Shown here piece after piece: positions 46,009 through 58,135 of a stretch of 64,000 nt of DNA (positions are counted from its first letter, which is position 1; every line of letters begins with the position of its first letter). The stretch spans positions 1,187,459 through 1,251,458 of the forward strand of contig MU270027.1 of assembly GCA_021432635.1 (NCBI GenBank), read 5' to 3'. The notes beneath the pieces were generated by a model, which saw nothing but the letters and a program-made list of their open reading frames with translations, was not told the origin of the DNA and ran no database searches. This DNA is from Thozetella sp. PMI_491. Lineage: Eukaryota; Ascomycota; Sordariomycetes; Chaetosphaeriales; Chaetosphaeriaceae. The translations under genes and the position numbers were made by a program.

Positions 46009-49000
46009 ATGGCACGTCGACGGCCCGCCAACCTCGAAACGGGTGGAGCTGACAACACCATGGCTGACGGCTACGGCGCGACCAGCTCGAGGAGCGGCGA
46101 GCAGGCGAGCGCTTCTCGGCACGACACCGGAACCTACATTTCCCTCCCCAGCTCCCCGACCAGCTTCCGGCGACCGCCCGCCACTACGAGCAGGAGAGCC
46201 TCCAACGCGGAGGCGCCTGATGAGCGGATCGCCCTGCTAGGGGTTGGTTCTCGATCTTCGAGGGTGCGCATACACAGCGCCCATGGGTCGCCGAGACGGC
46301 CGCAGCTGTCGAGGGACCAGAGCTTTGCAAGTACGTTGCTTGAACCCGCCCCGCTTCCTGTCTGTATCGTGGCCTGTTGCCTAGTCTTTATCTGCCCCTT
46401 CGCGTTTCGCTCCCAGCTGACCGCCGCCGCCTTGCACAGCCAGCGTTAAAACCACTCGCCACCACAGCCGAGCGAACTCGTGGGGCCAGAGGCTCATCGG
46501 TGCACTCGACCGGCACTCCTCCTCTATAGCCGAGTCTAAAGGCTCCATCTTCCCAGACGAGCGCGTTTGGTACGATCAGTTCACGTCGACCGACTGGGTC
46601 CACGACAGTATCGCCGATGCTCACCGCGCCAAGGCGCTCCGGAGCAGGAAAGACTTCTGGGGCCGTCTCTACGTGCTTTTTGACAGCTCGCAGGGTTGGA
46701 TATTAAGTGCCCTCGTGGGTTTCCTCGTCGCCGTGCTTGCCTATATTGTCGACGTAACGGAGTCCGCTGCGTTTGACTACAAGGATGGATACTGTGCGAA
46801 GAAGTGGTACTGGAGCGAGAAGGTAGGCTCTATCATGTTTTCCCAAAGCTACTGGCGATGGCCTGCTTACCCTCCCGCGCACAGAAATGCTGCCCCCACG
46901 GCCCATGCACTGACTGGCGAGACTGGGGAGAGGTGCTCGAGGGCTACCCATTCGGCAGTTTCTGGACCGAGTATGCTGTCTACATTGGCTTTGTCATCTC
47001 CCTGGCTGCTCTCTCATGCCTGCTCACCCTGACAACCAAGACCGTCGTACCCTCAGCATACCGCCTTACCACCTTCGATGAGGACCTAGCTGCCGAGAGC
47101 ACTGCGCCTCCGGCAGATGCCGACGGCGATGAGATTAGCGTCAGCCCTCGCCAGACCCCAGAGCCGCCGACGACACCTCCCATGATATACTACTCAGCCG
47201 CGGGGAGCGGAGTCGCTGAAGTACGGGTTATTCTCAGCGGCTTTGTGCTCCACGGTTTCTTAGGCCTCAAGACCTTGATCATCAAGAGCATTGGCCTGGT
47301 CCTCAGCGTCGCGTCGGGTCTAAGCTTGGGAAAGGAAGGCCCGTACGTGCACATAGCAACCTGCGTCGGCAACATTGCGTGCCGGCTGTTCGTCAAGTAC
47401 GATCGCAATGATGGCAAACGCCGAGAGGTTCTCTCTGCTGCTGCCGCTGCTGGCGTTGCCGTGGCTTTTGGTGCACCTCTTGGCGGCGTGCTCTTCGGCC
47501 TGGAGGAAGTGGCTTATTTCTTCCCCGCGAAAACGCTGTTCCGGACGTTCTTCTCATGCATTATTGCCGCCCTCACCTTGAAATTTTTGAACCCCTACGG
47601 CACCCACAAGATCGTCATGTTCCAGGTGCGGTACGTAATCGACTGGGAGTATTTTGAGCTAGGATCCTTCGTCCTGGTCGGCGTGCTGGGTGGTGCCGCC
47701 GGGGCCTTGTTCATCAAGGCCTCGAGAACCTGGGCTAAGACGTTCCGGGGGATCCCTGCGGTCAAACAGCACCCAATGCTCGAGGTTGTCGTGGTTGCCC
47801 TCATCACCGGAGTCATTGGGTACTGGAATACCTTGACCAAGCTTCCTGTTGCGAAGCTTCTGTACAACCTCGCAGCCCCATGTGATGACCGAGACAACAA
47901 TCTCGACAATCTTGGGTTGTGCCCCGAGACAATGGACGACATCCCCGGCGTTCTGGGTAGACTGTTTTCCGCATTTTTTGTCAAGGGTCTCTTGACTATC
48001 ATCACCTTCGGGATCGTACGTATCCACTATCCGCGAGCCATGCTGCTGACGAAGCTAACAAGAGCACGATAGAAAGTGCCAGCCGGCATATATGTGCCGT
48101 CCATGGTTGTTGGAGGCTTGATGGGCCGGACGATCGGTCACTGCGTTCAGTGGTGCGTCATGGCCTTCCCGGATCTGTCGCTCTGGGAAGGCTGCGCGAA
48201 GATACCAAACGGAACCTGCATCCAGCCAGGCGTCTACGGGCTTATCGCTGCTGGAGCAACCATGTGTGGCGTGACACGCCTCTCGGTGACCCTCGTGGTC
48301 ATCCTCTTTGAGCTCACGGGCAGTCTAGATTACGTTCTGCCATTCTCCTTGGCCATCCTCGTGGCCAAGTGGACGTCGGATGCCATCGAGCCCCTGAGTA
48401 TATATGTAAGTTTGTCGCAGCAGCCGTTTCCCGCTTATGGGTGCTAACCTCGAGGCAGGATTTGCTGACCGAGATGAACTCGTATCCCTTCCTCAACAAC
48501 AAACACAAGCCCATCTTCACCTCGGATCTCGCCGAGATCGTCCCCAGGCTGCGCAGGGAGCGTGTCATTGACATCAGCTCCTCGCCTCTCGTCCCCGCGT
48601 CGAGCCTCCGGACCAAGCTTGAGGTGCTCCACAAAGCAGGCGAGCTCGATGGAGGTCTTCCCATCGTCCGGCACGAAATTCTTGTCGGCCTCATTCCTGC
48701 GCCCGACCTCGAATATGCCCTCGACGGCCTCGAGGACGAAGCCAACAGCCTGTGCCTCATGGCGGATGTGCCCAGCATCGAAGAGTCGGACGACGGGCAC
48801 GTCGACCCGACAGATTTCACGCCTTATATTGACCCTGTAAGCTAGCACTTGCTCTTGTCCTCTTTGGCATTATCATCTGACACAGGCTGGTGACCACTAG
48901 GCTCCTGTGGCACTCGATATTCGGTCCCCCATGGACCTTGTATACGAGTGCTTTGTGAAGCTCGGGCTGCGCTACATCTGCGTCCTTCGAGATGGGCGTT

Positions 49001-49142
49001 ATGCGGGCATGGTAAGCTTGCTGCCCCAATGCCAATGTTGAAGCGATCGAGGCTGACCCCCCCTCCCCCCTCCCTGCAGACGCACAAGAAGACATTTGTC
49101 AAGTACATGCAAACCATTGACGAGAAGGAAAACCGCACCTAG
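46009..49142 (+). CDS. CLC-family chloride/proton antiporter (Gef1-like)
   Basis: 906 aa from exons 46009-46330, 46440-46822, 46885-48015, 48073-48405, 48459-48836, 48901-49011 and 49080-49142, all in frame. Fungal CLC proteins such as yeast Gef1 move chloride in endomembrane compartments and support acidification and copper loading. The N-terminus is long and cytosolic. The first helix is QGWILSALVGFLVAVLAYIV. Selectivity motifs are GSGVAEVR (in place of GxGIPE), GKEGPYVHIA with the gating Glu (about 384-393), and a GxFxP-like VPAGIYVPSMVVGG. LFGLEEVAYFFP keeps the internal proton Glu region, so exchange is more likely than channel activity (inference). Two C-terminal CBS domains follow (about 730-900). 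The small last exons 6 and 7 (111 and 63 nt) finish CBS2. A later in-frame ATG at 46060 is an alternative start. Confidence 0.94.
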
Positions 49143-49991
49143 ACCGCACTGGGAATACGCGATCATCGGTAGGTCGCACGCCGGGCGGAAACGACATTTC
49201 TATGTTTTCAGTCTGCATAACCCTCTTTTGTTGCACCGACAACAGCTTGTATGAATTATCTTTGTTGCATGATACACGGGGTTGCATAGGGTGGCAAGTT
49301 TGTGTGTGTGTTGGTTCGCCGCTTTCATCGGCCACCGTCTAGCTGTTTGCTTCCCGTCCTGGCGGAGGGGAAGTGTGTACCATCATTAGCATCACTGGGT
49401 GCTCAGTGGGAGAAAGTTGCTGGCTGTGGCCATGCCCCCCAGCTTTACCATGTACAATTTGAATTGCAAAAGGGTTGGGTTCTCGCCCCGCAAAGATGCT
49501 TGAATAGCCTCGAGGGAACCATACTGTACGAACCTCTATGAAATGAGGGCGACTTGTATCTCGCTTGTTTTGGCTGAGCTCAGGGGCTTCTGGCCTATCT
49601 ACAGGTCGATGTCTACTCCGTACTATCAGCACTGTCCTCAACCCTAACCCTAGCTGGCTGAAGTTTCAGCGATCCCCACACTTTGTCCTTTCATCCCAAA
49701 GGGCCTAGGCCGTGCTAGACCGGCTGGCCGGTCCCAGGGCATCTCTCTGCTACCACCTTACAGAGTAGTGGTCCCACCATGACGGCAGCTACCACTTTGC
49801 TGGCCTTTATCCCTGCATGATCCTGATTTTCACCCAACCGTGAACCTGCTGAGGCGGGACGTACAAAGCAAATATCCTAAAGTGTGGCGAGAACGAGACC
49901 AAGACTTGCAGAGCCAAACAGGAGAGAAAACGATAGCCTTCCCGTTCGCTATGGACAGTCCACGACACCGCATTACTCGCCGGTCGACAAC
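49143..49991. other. Intergenic between CLC and SUN-domain genes
   Basis: 3' flank of the CLC gene and promoter of the SUN-domain gene. Contains a two-unit telomere-like motif (CAACCCTAACCCTAG, 49639-49653). No gene seen. Confidence 0.6.
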
Positions 49992-52754
49992 ATGAATCGC
50001 CCCTCGCTCAAGTGGCGGGGAGTCTTGGTGCTGCTGCTCGGGGTCCCTGGCCGGCTCTGTCAGGCTTCCCGCCCTGGCCACGATGGCCTTCCCGGCGTAG
50101 CTACTGCGAACACCTCGGCGACCCCCGAAGTCTGCGAGTCGAAAACAATCAATTACATCACGCACACCCTGCCACAGCAGTGCCTGAGAACGTCTTGGAC
50201 GAGCCCGGCAGGCGGTGGGCAGGCGACCACACCTACTGCGACCGGCGGTCAAGCACCAGAAGCGACCCAGCAGGACGATTCGACTCGAAGCGAGAACAAC
50301 GCGACCGAGAATAAAAGCCCAGAGGGTGACAAGGCGGCCCCGGCCGCACAAGGAGAAGGGGGGGATGGCTCGGCCGAGGGGGACGAGGAGCTGGCCACCA
50401 GCTCGTTCATGTCCTTCGAGGAGTGGAAGGAGATGATGTTGCGAAAGTCCGGCCAGGACCCGGAGAACATCAAGGGGCAGAAGCAGCGTGAGCACCGCGA
50501 GAGAGACCCCGCCACGGCACAGCCCGACATATATAGCATCGGGGACGAGGGCGAGATCTCGCTAGATTTCGACGTCCTCTCCGACAAGGTCTCCGAGATG
50601 GCCGCCCCCCCGCCCAGCGACGCCGCCGCCAGGTCCGGGAGCATCGAGGCCCGAGAGGACCAGGTCATGTATGTTGACGGGACTTACCGGAGCAAGGATG
50701 CCGGGAAGACGTGCAAAGAGCGCTTTTCCTTCTCCTCTTTCGACGCCGGTGCCACCGTCCTCAAGAGCAGCCCCGGGGCCAAGAGCCCCAACTCGATCTT
50801 GGTGGAGAATAAGGACTCCTACATGCTACTCGAGTGCCACACCAAGAACAAGTACGTCATCGTGGAGCTGAGCGACGACATCCTCGTCGATACCGTCGTC
50901 TTAGCCAACTACGAGTTCTTCTCCAGCATGATCCGCAAGTTCAGGGTGAGCGTCAGCGCCCGCTACCCAGTCAAGCTGGACAAGTGGGTCGATCTCGGCA
51001 CCTTCCAGGCGCGCAACTCGAGGGACATACAGGCTTTCCTTATCCCCCATCCCCAAATATATACAAAGTACATCAGGATCGAATTCCTGACTCACTATGG
51101 CACCGAGTATTACTGCCCGGTATCACTTTTACGGGTCCACGGTACCCGCATGCTGGATACCTGGAAGGAGCCCGACAACAGCCCCGAAGATTATATAGAA
51201 GACACCGTCGAGGCCCCCGTTCAGGAGCCGAAGGAGCCTAACGTTGAGATCGAGGACGCTGAAGAAGTGGCGGTTCCTCCATCGACGTCGAGCTTGGCAG
51301 AGCGAGAGGAGGGCAAAGTAGAGTATGTCGGAGAAGTAGGCCTCTCTCCATGGCAGCCCCTTTTCGGAACCCCTGTGTCCCATGAGACCTGCATGCTCAG
51401 CTCTCAGGCGACCAGCGAGGCTACCCTGGTACCTTCCGGTCTGGGCTCCTACAGCAACATATCCATCTCACCACCTCCCATGGCTGGACCTACAGACCTT
51501 CCGAAGGCCGGCATCTCGGGGGATGTGGCCTCTTCAAAGCCACCAGCTGCTTCATCCACGTCGCAAACGGCCCCCTCAGACACTAGCGTCCCCGGGGCTA
51601 CTTCTTCTGGCTCTTCTGCATCGCCGGGTGCCAACGAGGGCACAGGAGGAGGCGGCGGCGGCGGCAGTAGCCAACAGAAGCAAGCCTCGAACCGGGCCAA
51701 TGCTACGGATGCTCATGCGGCCTACTCCAGTAAGACATCTGGAGCCTCACATACGACGTCTCGTAACAAGACTAGCGCCGCGTCCAGCGCCGCGGGCGCC
51801 GCTCCCACGGTACAGGAATCCTTCTTCAAAGCCGTGACCAAGCGCCTCCAGCACCTAGAATCCAATACTTCCTTGTCGCTTCAGTACATTGAAGACCAAT
51901 CCCGCTTCCTGCAGGATGCCCTCCAGAAGATGGAAAAGAAGCAGATTAACCGGGTGGACGCCTTCCTCGAGAGCCTCAACAAGACGGTGCTGACCGAGCT
52001 ACGCACGTTGCGCACCCAATACGACCAGATCTGGCAGAGCACCGTGCTTGCGCTCGAGACCCAACGCGAGCAGAGCGAGCGCGAGATCTTTGCTCTATCG
52101 AGCCGCCTCAACATATTGGCGGATGAGGTCGTCTTCCAGAAACGCATGGCCATCCTGCAGAGCGTCCTCTTACTCAGCTGCCTGATACTCGTCATCTTCA
52201 GCCGTGGCTTCGTCTCGGCCCCTCTCGACATCGGGCTCAACCCGCAGGGGAGTATATCGGCACCCGCCCTCTTATCTCCGGGCTCGCCCCGAGGCTTCTT
52301 CAGCCGGAACCGGGTCGACGACTCCCCGCCTCCCGCCCGGCCCAGTGCCGTCACGCGCGTGTCGTCTGGTCGACATCCCCTGTCCCGCAGCCTGTCCTAC
52401 AATGACAAGGTGCTCCCATTAACGCCAACCTCGGAGCTCAGCCGCGAGGGCACGCCCATCATCCAGATCGATGAAATAGAGGTGCCGTTCTTCGAAGACG
52501 CTGGGCGCAGTGGGTACACCGCCGTGACGCCTCCGCGCTCCACCGTCGGGAACGACATATACCCCGACCTGGATTGCGGCGAGAGCACGCCGGAACCAGG
52601 GAAAAGCGAGCCTCGGCTTGTCCCGTTGGACGAGGAAGACGTGGATGAAGAGCCAACCTCTCTACTACGGCACTCACACTCGACCAAGTTGCAGCTCGGT
52701 GGCGTTGGCGGCGCTAGGAAACCGCTACCGGCGCTCCCAGAAGACCCGGTTTGA
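49992..52754 (+). CDS. SLP1-like SUN-domain ER membrane protein
   Basis: 920 aa, intronless. Residues 1-25 form a signal peptide (basic start, then VLVLLLGVPG). A central SUN domain (about 220-390) includes KERFSFSSFDAGATVLKSSP, NKDSYMLLEC, VIVELSDDILVDTVVLANYE, FFSSMIRKFRVSVS and YCPVSLLRVHG. Then come a low-complexity Ser/Gly/Ala linker, a predicted coiled coil (about 610-715: FFKAVTKRLQHLESNTSLSL onward) and one membrane segment (about 719-740: MAILQSVLLLSCLILVIFS). The tail is Pro/Ser-rich. A SUN domain in the middle, not at the C-terminus, matches the Slp1/mid-SUN family, which in yeast sits in the ER with Emp65 and guards soluble proteins from degradation. A nuclear-envelope role is less likely. 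The start is the first ATG in frame; GTG codons upstream were ignored. Confidence 0.9.
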   Translation: MNRPSLKWRGVLVLLLGVPGRLCQASRPGHDGLPGVATANTSATPEVCESKTINYITHTLPQQCLRTSWTSPAGGGQATTPTATGGQAPEATQQDDSTRSENNATENKSPEGDKAAPAAQGEGGDGSAEGDEELATSSFMSFEEWKEMMLRKSGQDPENIKGQKQREHRERDPATAQPDIYSIGDEGEISLDFDVLSDKVSEMAAPPPSDAAARSGSIEAREDQVMYVDGTYRSKDAGKTCKERFSFSSFDAGATVLKSSPGAKSPNSILVENKDSYMLLECHTKNKYVIVELSDDILVDTVVLANYEFFSSMIRKFRVSVSARYPVKLDKWVDLGTFQARNSRDIQAFLIPHPQIYTKYIRIEFLTHYGTEYYCPVSLLRVHGTRMLDTWKEPDNSPEDYIEDTVEAPVQEPKEPNVEIEDAEEVAVPPSTSSLAEREEGKVEYVGEVGLSPWQPLFGTPVSHETCMLSSQATSEATLVPSGLGSYSNISISPPPMAGPTDLPKAGISGDVASSKPPAASSTSQTAPSDTSVPGATSSGSSASPGANEGTGGGGGGGSSQQKQASNRANATDAHAAYSSKTSGASHTTSRNKTSAASSAAGAAPTVQESFFKAVTKRLQHLESNTSLSLQYIEDQSRFLQDALQKMEKKQINRVDAFLESLNKTVLTELRTLRTQYDQIWQSTVLALETQREQSEREIFALSSRLNILADEVVFQKRMAILQSVLLLSCLILVIFSRGFVSAPLDIGLNPQGSISAPALLSPGSPRGFFSRNRVDDSPPPARPSAVTRVSSGRHPLSRSLSYNDKVLPLTPTSELSREGTPIIQIDEIEVPFFEDAGRSGYTAVTPPRSTVGNDIYPDLDCGESTPEPGKSEPRLVPLDEEDVDEEPTSLLRHSHSTKLQLGGVGGARKPLPALPEDPV

Positions 52755-53722
52755 GACAGAAGGCGCAGAAGGCGGTGGGAAAAGGAAAAGGAGAGATGAT
52801 TTACATCTTGGACCGGATATTTGCATCTGCATCGGAGGTCTTGACGCGATATGATACCCAGCCATGCTCTTACTTGCTCAGCGATACTTGAAGAAACTCG
52901 ATATATACCATATCTTTTTGCTCCTGTTACCGTCCCATCCTGACGCCATATATAAGGTAACACTTAATTTGTACGCGTGACTGCAGCAAGACGATAATGG
53001 AAGACCCTTGCTTGCCTAGAACATCGCTTTTCAACTGTGTTCGTTCCTCGAGCTGGCATCAGCTTGCATATAGACACAGCACAGATAAATCACAGGCTTA
53101 GTAAAGCCCACTTGTAGGAATGATTAAGAGTGCTAGGTCTTAAGTCAGGGAGTTCAAATTCTCGGCTCTACCAATGCAGGGAAGAGTCTAGCTGTGTCAG
53201 AGGTTACACCTAGCCGTCCAAGCATTTTTGTCAATCTGGTGCCTCCAAGTAGGGTTGAGCCCCTTTCCTGATCTCCACGACAGTCAACAGCCTCCGGCCT
53301 AGTCAAAATGAACCTCGAGGCTGAGAACCATATGAACTTGCCAATCTATCGTCTGATAGAAGTGAGTAGTGAGATGCATTGGCTGGATAAGGCGTATTAC
53401 GAACGAGTTGCCCATCCCCGATCTTGCTCAGTGCCGAGAAAACAAATAAGAGAAGGCGAAAAGGAAAGATAAAGCGACCAAGGTGTCTTGCAGTATCTTG
53501 CTTGAACATCCTCGGGATGGGAAAGCTAGACATATGGTGTGAAAGCTCACGACGATTGCTCGAAATAGCAAGTGGATAGCAAAGCCAGCGATTCGCTGAT
53601 TCGTAAAAGGCGCTATGGCAGTCCCAGATGCCAACGGCCAGTTGACGAGAGATTCGTGAAAATTAGTCTCCCAGAGCCTTCTCTTTGTCCATGACGCGTG
53701 GTCGCACCACATGCCGGGAGCA
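52755..53722. other. Convergent 3' flanks of SLP1-like and MEI2-like genes
   Basis: No gene seen. A weak tRNA-like fragment near 53125-53190 was examined and rejected (listed under rejected items). Confidence 0.6.
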
Positions 53723-56416
53723 TTACTGAGGGCCGTAGATACGGGGCTGGAACTCGTAGTCGCACTCCTCAAGGGCTGCGAGTCGGGTACCACGATCATA
53801 CTGGGAGCGGCGGCGGCGTTGCTCGTCGCGGAAGTGCTGTCCGGCGTTGGGCGTGAAGAGACCTTGGAGAAGATCCGTCAGTATCATCTAGATCAACTGC
53901 GCTTATGTTTCACTTACCAACATGCTCGGCGTTTTCGCAACTACGCTTCATCTTGGAGTGGTTGTCAGGCTCCGGGAAGGGTTCTTCCTGCCCCGCGAGC
54001 TCACGCATGGGGCCATTGGTGGTATAGTACAGCTAAAGAAGTTAGTACTATGTAGTAGCATAGAGAAGCCCAATACCGTACCTTAGGTCGATAGTGCGAT
54101 GCCTCGAGCATTACCGAACTGTTCCGGAACTTCTGGACAAGGCAGTCCTTGCCTTGGATCGCTGTATTCTGGTGAGCAGCATAGCATGAACATTTTGCTA
54201 GAGGTACTTACTGGCATACGAAATTTCAGCTACCTTGTCGCTCTTGAAGCAGTTCCAGCGCTGGTTGCCCCGGGCATTCACGAACTAAGAACACAATGAG
54301 TTAGTTTACCGCTTCCCAGTGGTTTTAGAGACAACGTACATCAATGATATCGAGTGGCTAAAGAGATGGTTAGCACATGCGATACGGGACGGAGGACAAG
54401 TTCGGCTTACATCGACAAAGTTGATAAAGGCATACCCCACGCTATATCAACGGATCAGCGACAACGGATCAGCAATATAGAAGAGCACAACCTTACTTGC
54501 AGTCGTTGGCGAAGTCAATTCGAAGATACATGAAATCGTACTTGCCCCAGGACGACTCGTCGACAATTCGCTTGAGCATTGCCTGGTCAACCTTGTTTGG
54601 GATGTTCCGAAGCATGATCTGTTCCCATTTGTCAGCGGGCCGAGAGAGAACTCGGACATAAGAATGTACTGACAGTGGTACGGACATCAATGCCATCTCG
54701 GATACGGTTGACATCGACATGGTTATGGTGGCTGGCGGCATTGTAGTATCCAGATCGATGTACGCGCGTCGCATTCTGACGGCGGCTCTCCACACCATGG
54801 CAGCGCCGAGGGGCAGGATAGTCATTGTGAATAGCCATCAGTGACCCTCCAGTAGAAGTCGCGTAGGCCGGGCCGAGCATTTGAAGGTTGACATTGCTCA
54901 TCACCGGGGGCGCCGCGCCATATCCGCGATAGGGGTCAATCAAGTACGGAATTGATCCAATCGAAAATCGACCCTGTCCTGGGATCAACATGTTATGGTA
55001 TAATCCAAGCTGCTCAGGCAGCTGAGCTGATTGGTACCCAGAGGGTGACGGCAGGCCCCGAGGACAGTCGATAACGCCACGACCAAGCTGGGAATATTTT
55101 GAAGCAAGTGTCATATCCTGTAGCAAAGACGCGACTCGGCCAAAGGGGATACCTCCAGAGAGCTGGGGTACACCGGTATGTATCTCAGCATGAGTTTGTT
55201 GGGTGGCAAGGTCTGGTTTGTGGGGGTTGAGAATGACTTGGAAGTCCTAAGGTGCAAAATGTCAGTGCAAGCCTCGGGCAACATTTAGATAGACTCTCGT
55301 ACCTCGAAGACTGATCCATTGAACTTCGATACGGCCTCATTGGCTACCTCGATATCACAGAACTCGATTATGGCTCGAATAACATTGTTGTCAATCTGGT
55401 GCTGAGGTTGGAAAGCAAAGATGTCGTCCACCGCGAATAGCATAGTCAGCCGGGCTTCGACATCACGAGTGTTGAGGCCCAGATGTGGTTGGTGGTGCTG
55501 CGGGAGAGCCACAACGGAGATCTGGCCCTCGTAGTCAGATTCAACACGTATACCGTTGGACACGATCTAATCACCGATGTTAACAGCCGGGTCGAGGACG
55601 AGGGGGTATGACATAGGTACCTGGCTGAACTCAGATGGGGCGTAATAACGGATGTCCCATTTTGCCTCGTTACCTTGTCCACCATCTTCCCGCTTCATCA
55701 ACATGTCGCAGATGTTGATGGCATCGTTAATGTGAGTGAGACGAATGTACGTCTTGCCGTTGATATCATGCATGTGACACTTTCCTTTGCAACGAGCAGC
55801 CCACTGGGGGCTAAGACATATCTATTGGCCAGTGTTAGTATGGAGATTTTCAGGGTAATCTGATGGTCTCTAGAGGACTTACCGAGAGATAGAGGTGGAT
55901 TTCAGTCGATGAGATAGCCTGAGTCTGAGACTCCACCACCAGGCAGCGGGAGAGACCAAGTTGCTGGCTGAGTCGCACTGCTTGGTAGCGAGCCGCATCG
56001 GAGCTCGCGTGATAGTCAGCCGGGACAGAATCACCTGCCAGAGGCACTGTGTCCTGGATGGCTAGTGACGATACCGAAAGAGGTTGGAATGCGGATGCGG
56101 TGGGAGAGAGCTTCTGGTCTGCTTTGATGATTATAGATCCAGTGCTCACGAAGGGATCCTTCCCAGCAGGACTAATGCCGGTGCGGTAAGCAGTTCCAGT
56201 AGGCTGCACAGAGAAATGTGGGCGAGTGTCAGAAGATGTAGCGGCGTTCATGGCCTTGGCGACCTTGATCGACCGAGCAGAGCTCTCATCAGGAGAAAAT
56301 GCTGTGAGCCGGGTGTCCGGAGTACCCTCGTGCTTGTAAGAGTCCGCCCGGCCAGGAGACGAGTGGGGAGAGGAAAGGTTGAAGGCATCCTGGCGAGTCT
56401 CACGTGCCTGCGCCAT
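53723..56416 (-). CDS. Mei2-type RNA-binding protein (RRM_2 domain)
   Basis: 710 aa from 11 minus-strand exons: 55883-56416, 55621-55803, 55303-55566, 54674-55246, 54497-54618, 54411-54441, 54340-54357, 54212-54284, 54082-54161, 53918-54032 and 53723-53862; the sum divides by three. The C-terminal RRM (about 519-640) is the Mei2-specific type: IMLRNIPNKVDQAMLKRI, YDFMYLRIDFANDCNVGYAF, INFVDPLDIIDFVNARGNQR, SYATIQGKDCLVQKFRNSSV. An earlier RRM-like region is around 260-330 (FAFQPQHQIDNNVIRAIIEF). Mei2 in fission yeast drives meiosis by binding meiRNA; in filamentous fungi the role is less known. Exon 54340-54357 is 18 nt (PLDIID) and exon 54411-54441 is 31 nt. An acceptor-like CTCTCTCAG just upstream (56476-56478) suggests spliced 5' leader; the frame is open up to it, so the true start may lie further upstream. 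Confidence 0.9.
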
Positions 56417-58135
56417 CGCGATGGATGTTGCTGTCGCAGTTAACTCTTCCCGCAGGTTGGTGGGATACGAGGTGCCTGAGAGAGATCAGTGATTGCTTCC
56501 TTTTGGCCGAAGATGGTCCGAAGCCTAAGAAAGATAGCGAATGGTCAAGTAGTTGGGGAAAGTATTGACCTTGCGAGGTAGTTTCAGCTTGACAGCTATC
56601 TTCTGGATGAGTGAGAGGGGTGGTAAGGTTACGCCGCTGATGAGAAATCAGGTACGCGATGCTTCCTGATCCTGTATGCTGAGGGAAGCCTTTGCCAGGA
56701 TTTGCGTCGCCCTCTCTTCCACCCAAAAGAGAACGAATGATAGTTCTCGTGAGAGAGGAGTGGCGGAGGGGTTAGAGGAAACGCGGAAAGTCTGGACAGG
56801 ACAGTGATGTAGTTTCTCCCGTACACCTCTGGTGACTGTCAAAGTACGAAGGTATTCCGAGATGAGAATAGGGAAAGAGAAGGTTAAAACTAGAGAGGAC
56901 AGCCTGGGGGAAGTAAGAAAGGAAAGGGCAAAACAGGACCTCTGTGGTATTTTTGGATGTAATCAAGGAAAGCACAGGGCTGGAGAATTGAAAAGAGATT
57001 TTAGGGCAAGAGCGAAAGAGAGAAGGGACGGAGCGGAAGGCAGAGAGGGCCCGCGAGGACCGCATTGAATCTGAATGGGATCCGCACTTTCCCAGGATAT
57101 TTCGTCCAATCTCGAGCTAATAGAGGAGTAGGAGCTATCTCGCGGCTGGTGATGTGCGCGGCTGGCGATGTGCGCGGCTAGTGATGTAGATACTCTTCGA
57201 AGGCTAAGGTTCATTGAGTAGAGATTCCGGGCGTGCCTATGTTTAAACTTGTCGTGGGGAAGAGCCTAAAGAGAGCCTGTCCTCGATCTGATCTTGATAG
57301 AAAGTAGGAAAAAAGGCACCACCTCCATATGTAAGGTTTCACAGCTTAGTGAAGCAGGAATAGCAGAGAGGGCGTAAAAAGGCTGCTCCTTTCCACTGGA
57401 ACAAAGATTGGACCGATACCCTCCCCACAAGGAGCATAGTTACGCAGGGGGGAGGTTGAAACAACAGAGCAGGGAAATGCGTATAAATAGGTAACGACTA
57501 TGTACCTACCCCAGAACTATTCATGTTGGCCTAAATTCGACCCCCGACTCTAAACGCACCCACTCATATGGGTGCATAGAGACAATGTTAATGGTTCCCT
57601 GCCTTAGGCCTGATAAGACAATAGCAACCCATATAGCTGGTTTTCACCATCAAGAAACATCAGAATATAGGTATACAGCTCGCTATGCCAGTCCCACGGG
57701 GTGTGCGCGGACTTCGGGGCCGATTCTACATAAGAAGGTTGGGATATTGGTCGTATATTCCAAAAGAAGGAATCGGGCGGGACGAAGAACCAGGTTCCTA
57801 GAAAGGCGGCTTTATGTTTGGTGCAATGTGATTTAGGAAGGACATTGACGTCTAACCTGACACTTGGGACTACATTCTTTGCCCAGTGTACTAGGATTGG
57901 TGTTTCGAGCTCAAAGTAAACAATGTGGTAAGGGGAGGCCGGTTGAACCCCGGACAAGAGCAGGACCCTGCGCTCGGACCACACTGTTCCTGGCGTCGAC
58001 ATTTGGGATCCACTGGCCGGTCGGCGGCCCGGCGCTGGCGGATCTTAGGAGCGAACAGGCTACACTCCAAGCCCTGGCTCAGATCTATCTTTCCTGCAGA
58101 AACGTCAACAGTCGCTTGACGCGACCTTGCCAATC
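56417..58135. promoter_or_regulatory. Divergent region between MEI2-like and SEC15
   Basis: 1.7 kb between divergent starts. The left 0.8 kb is probably MEI2-like 5' leader with splice-like signals (acceptor CTCTCTCAG at 56476-56478; several GT donors upstream). AT-richer sequence and short GCGGCTGGTGATGTGC-type near-repeats appear around 57140-57185. No separate gene supportable. Confidence 0.5.

Noticed and set aside
53125-53190. tRNA-like 3' half (GGGAGTTCAAATTCTCGGCTCTACCA)
   Set aside because: The T-stem has mismatches, no matching 5' acceptor strand or D-arm was found upstream; at best a decayed relic.
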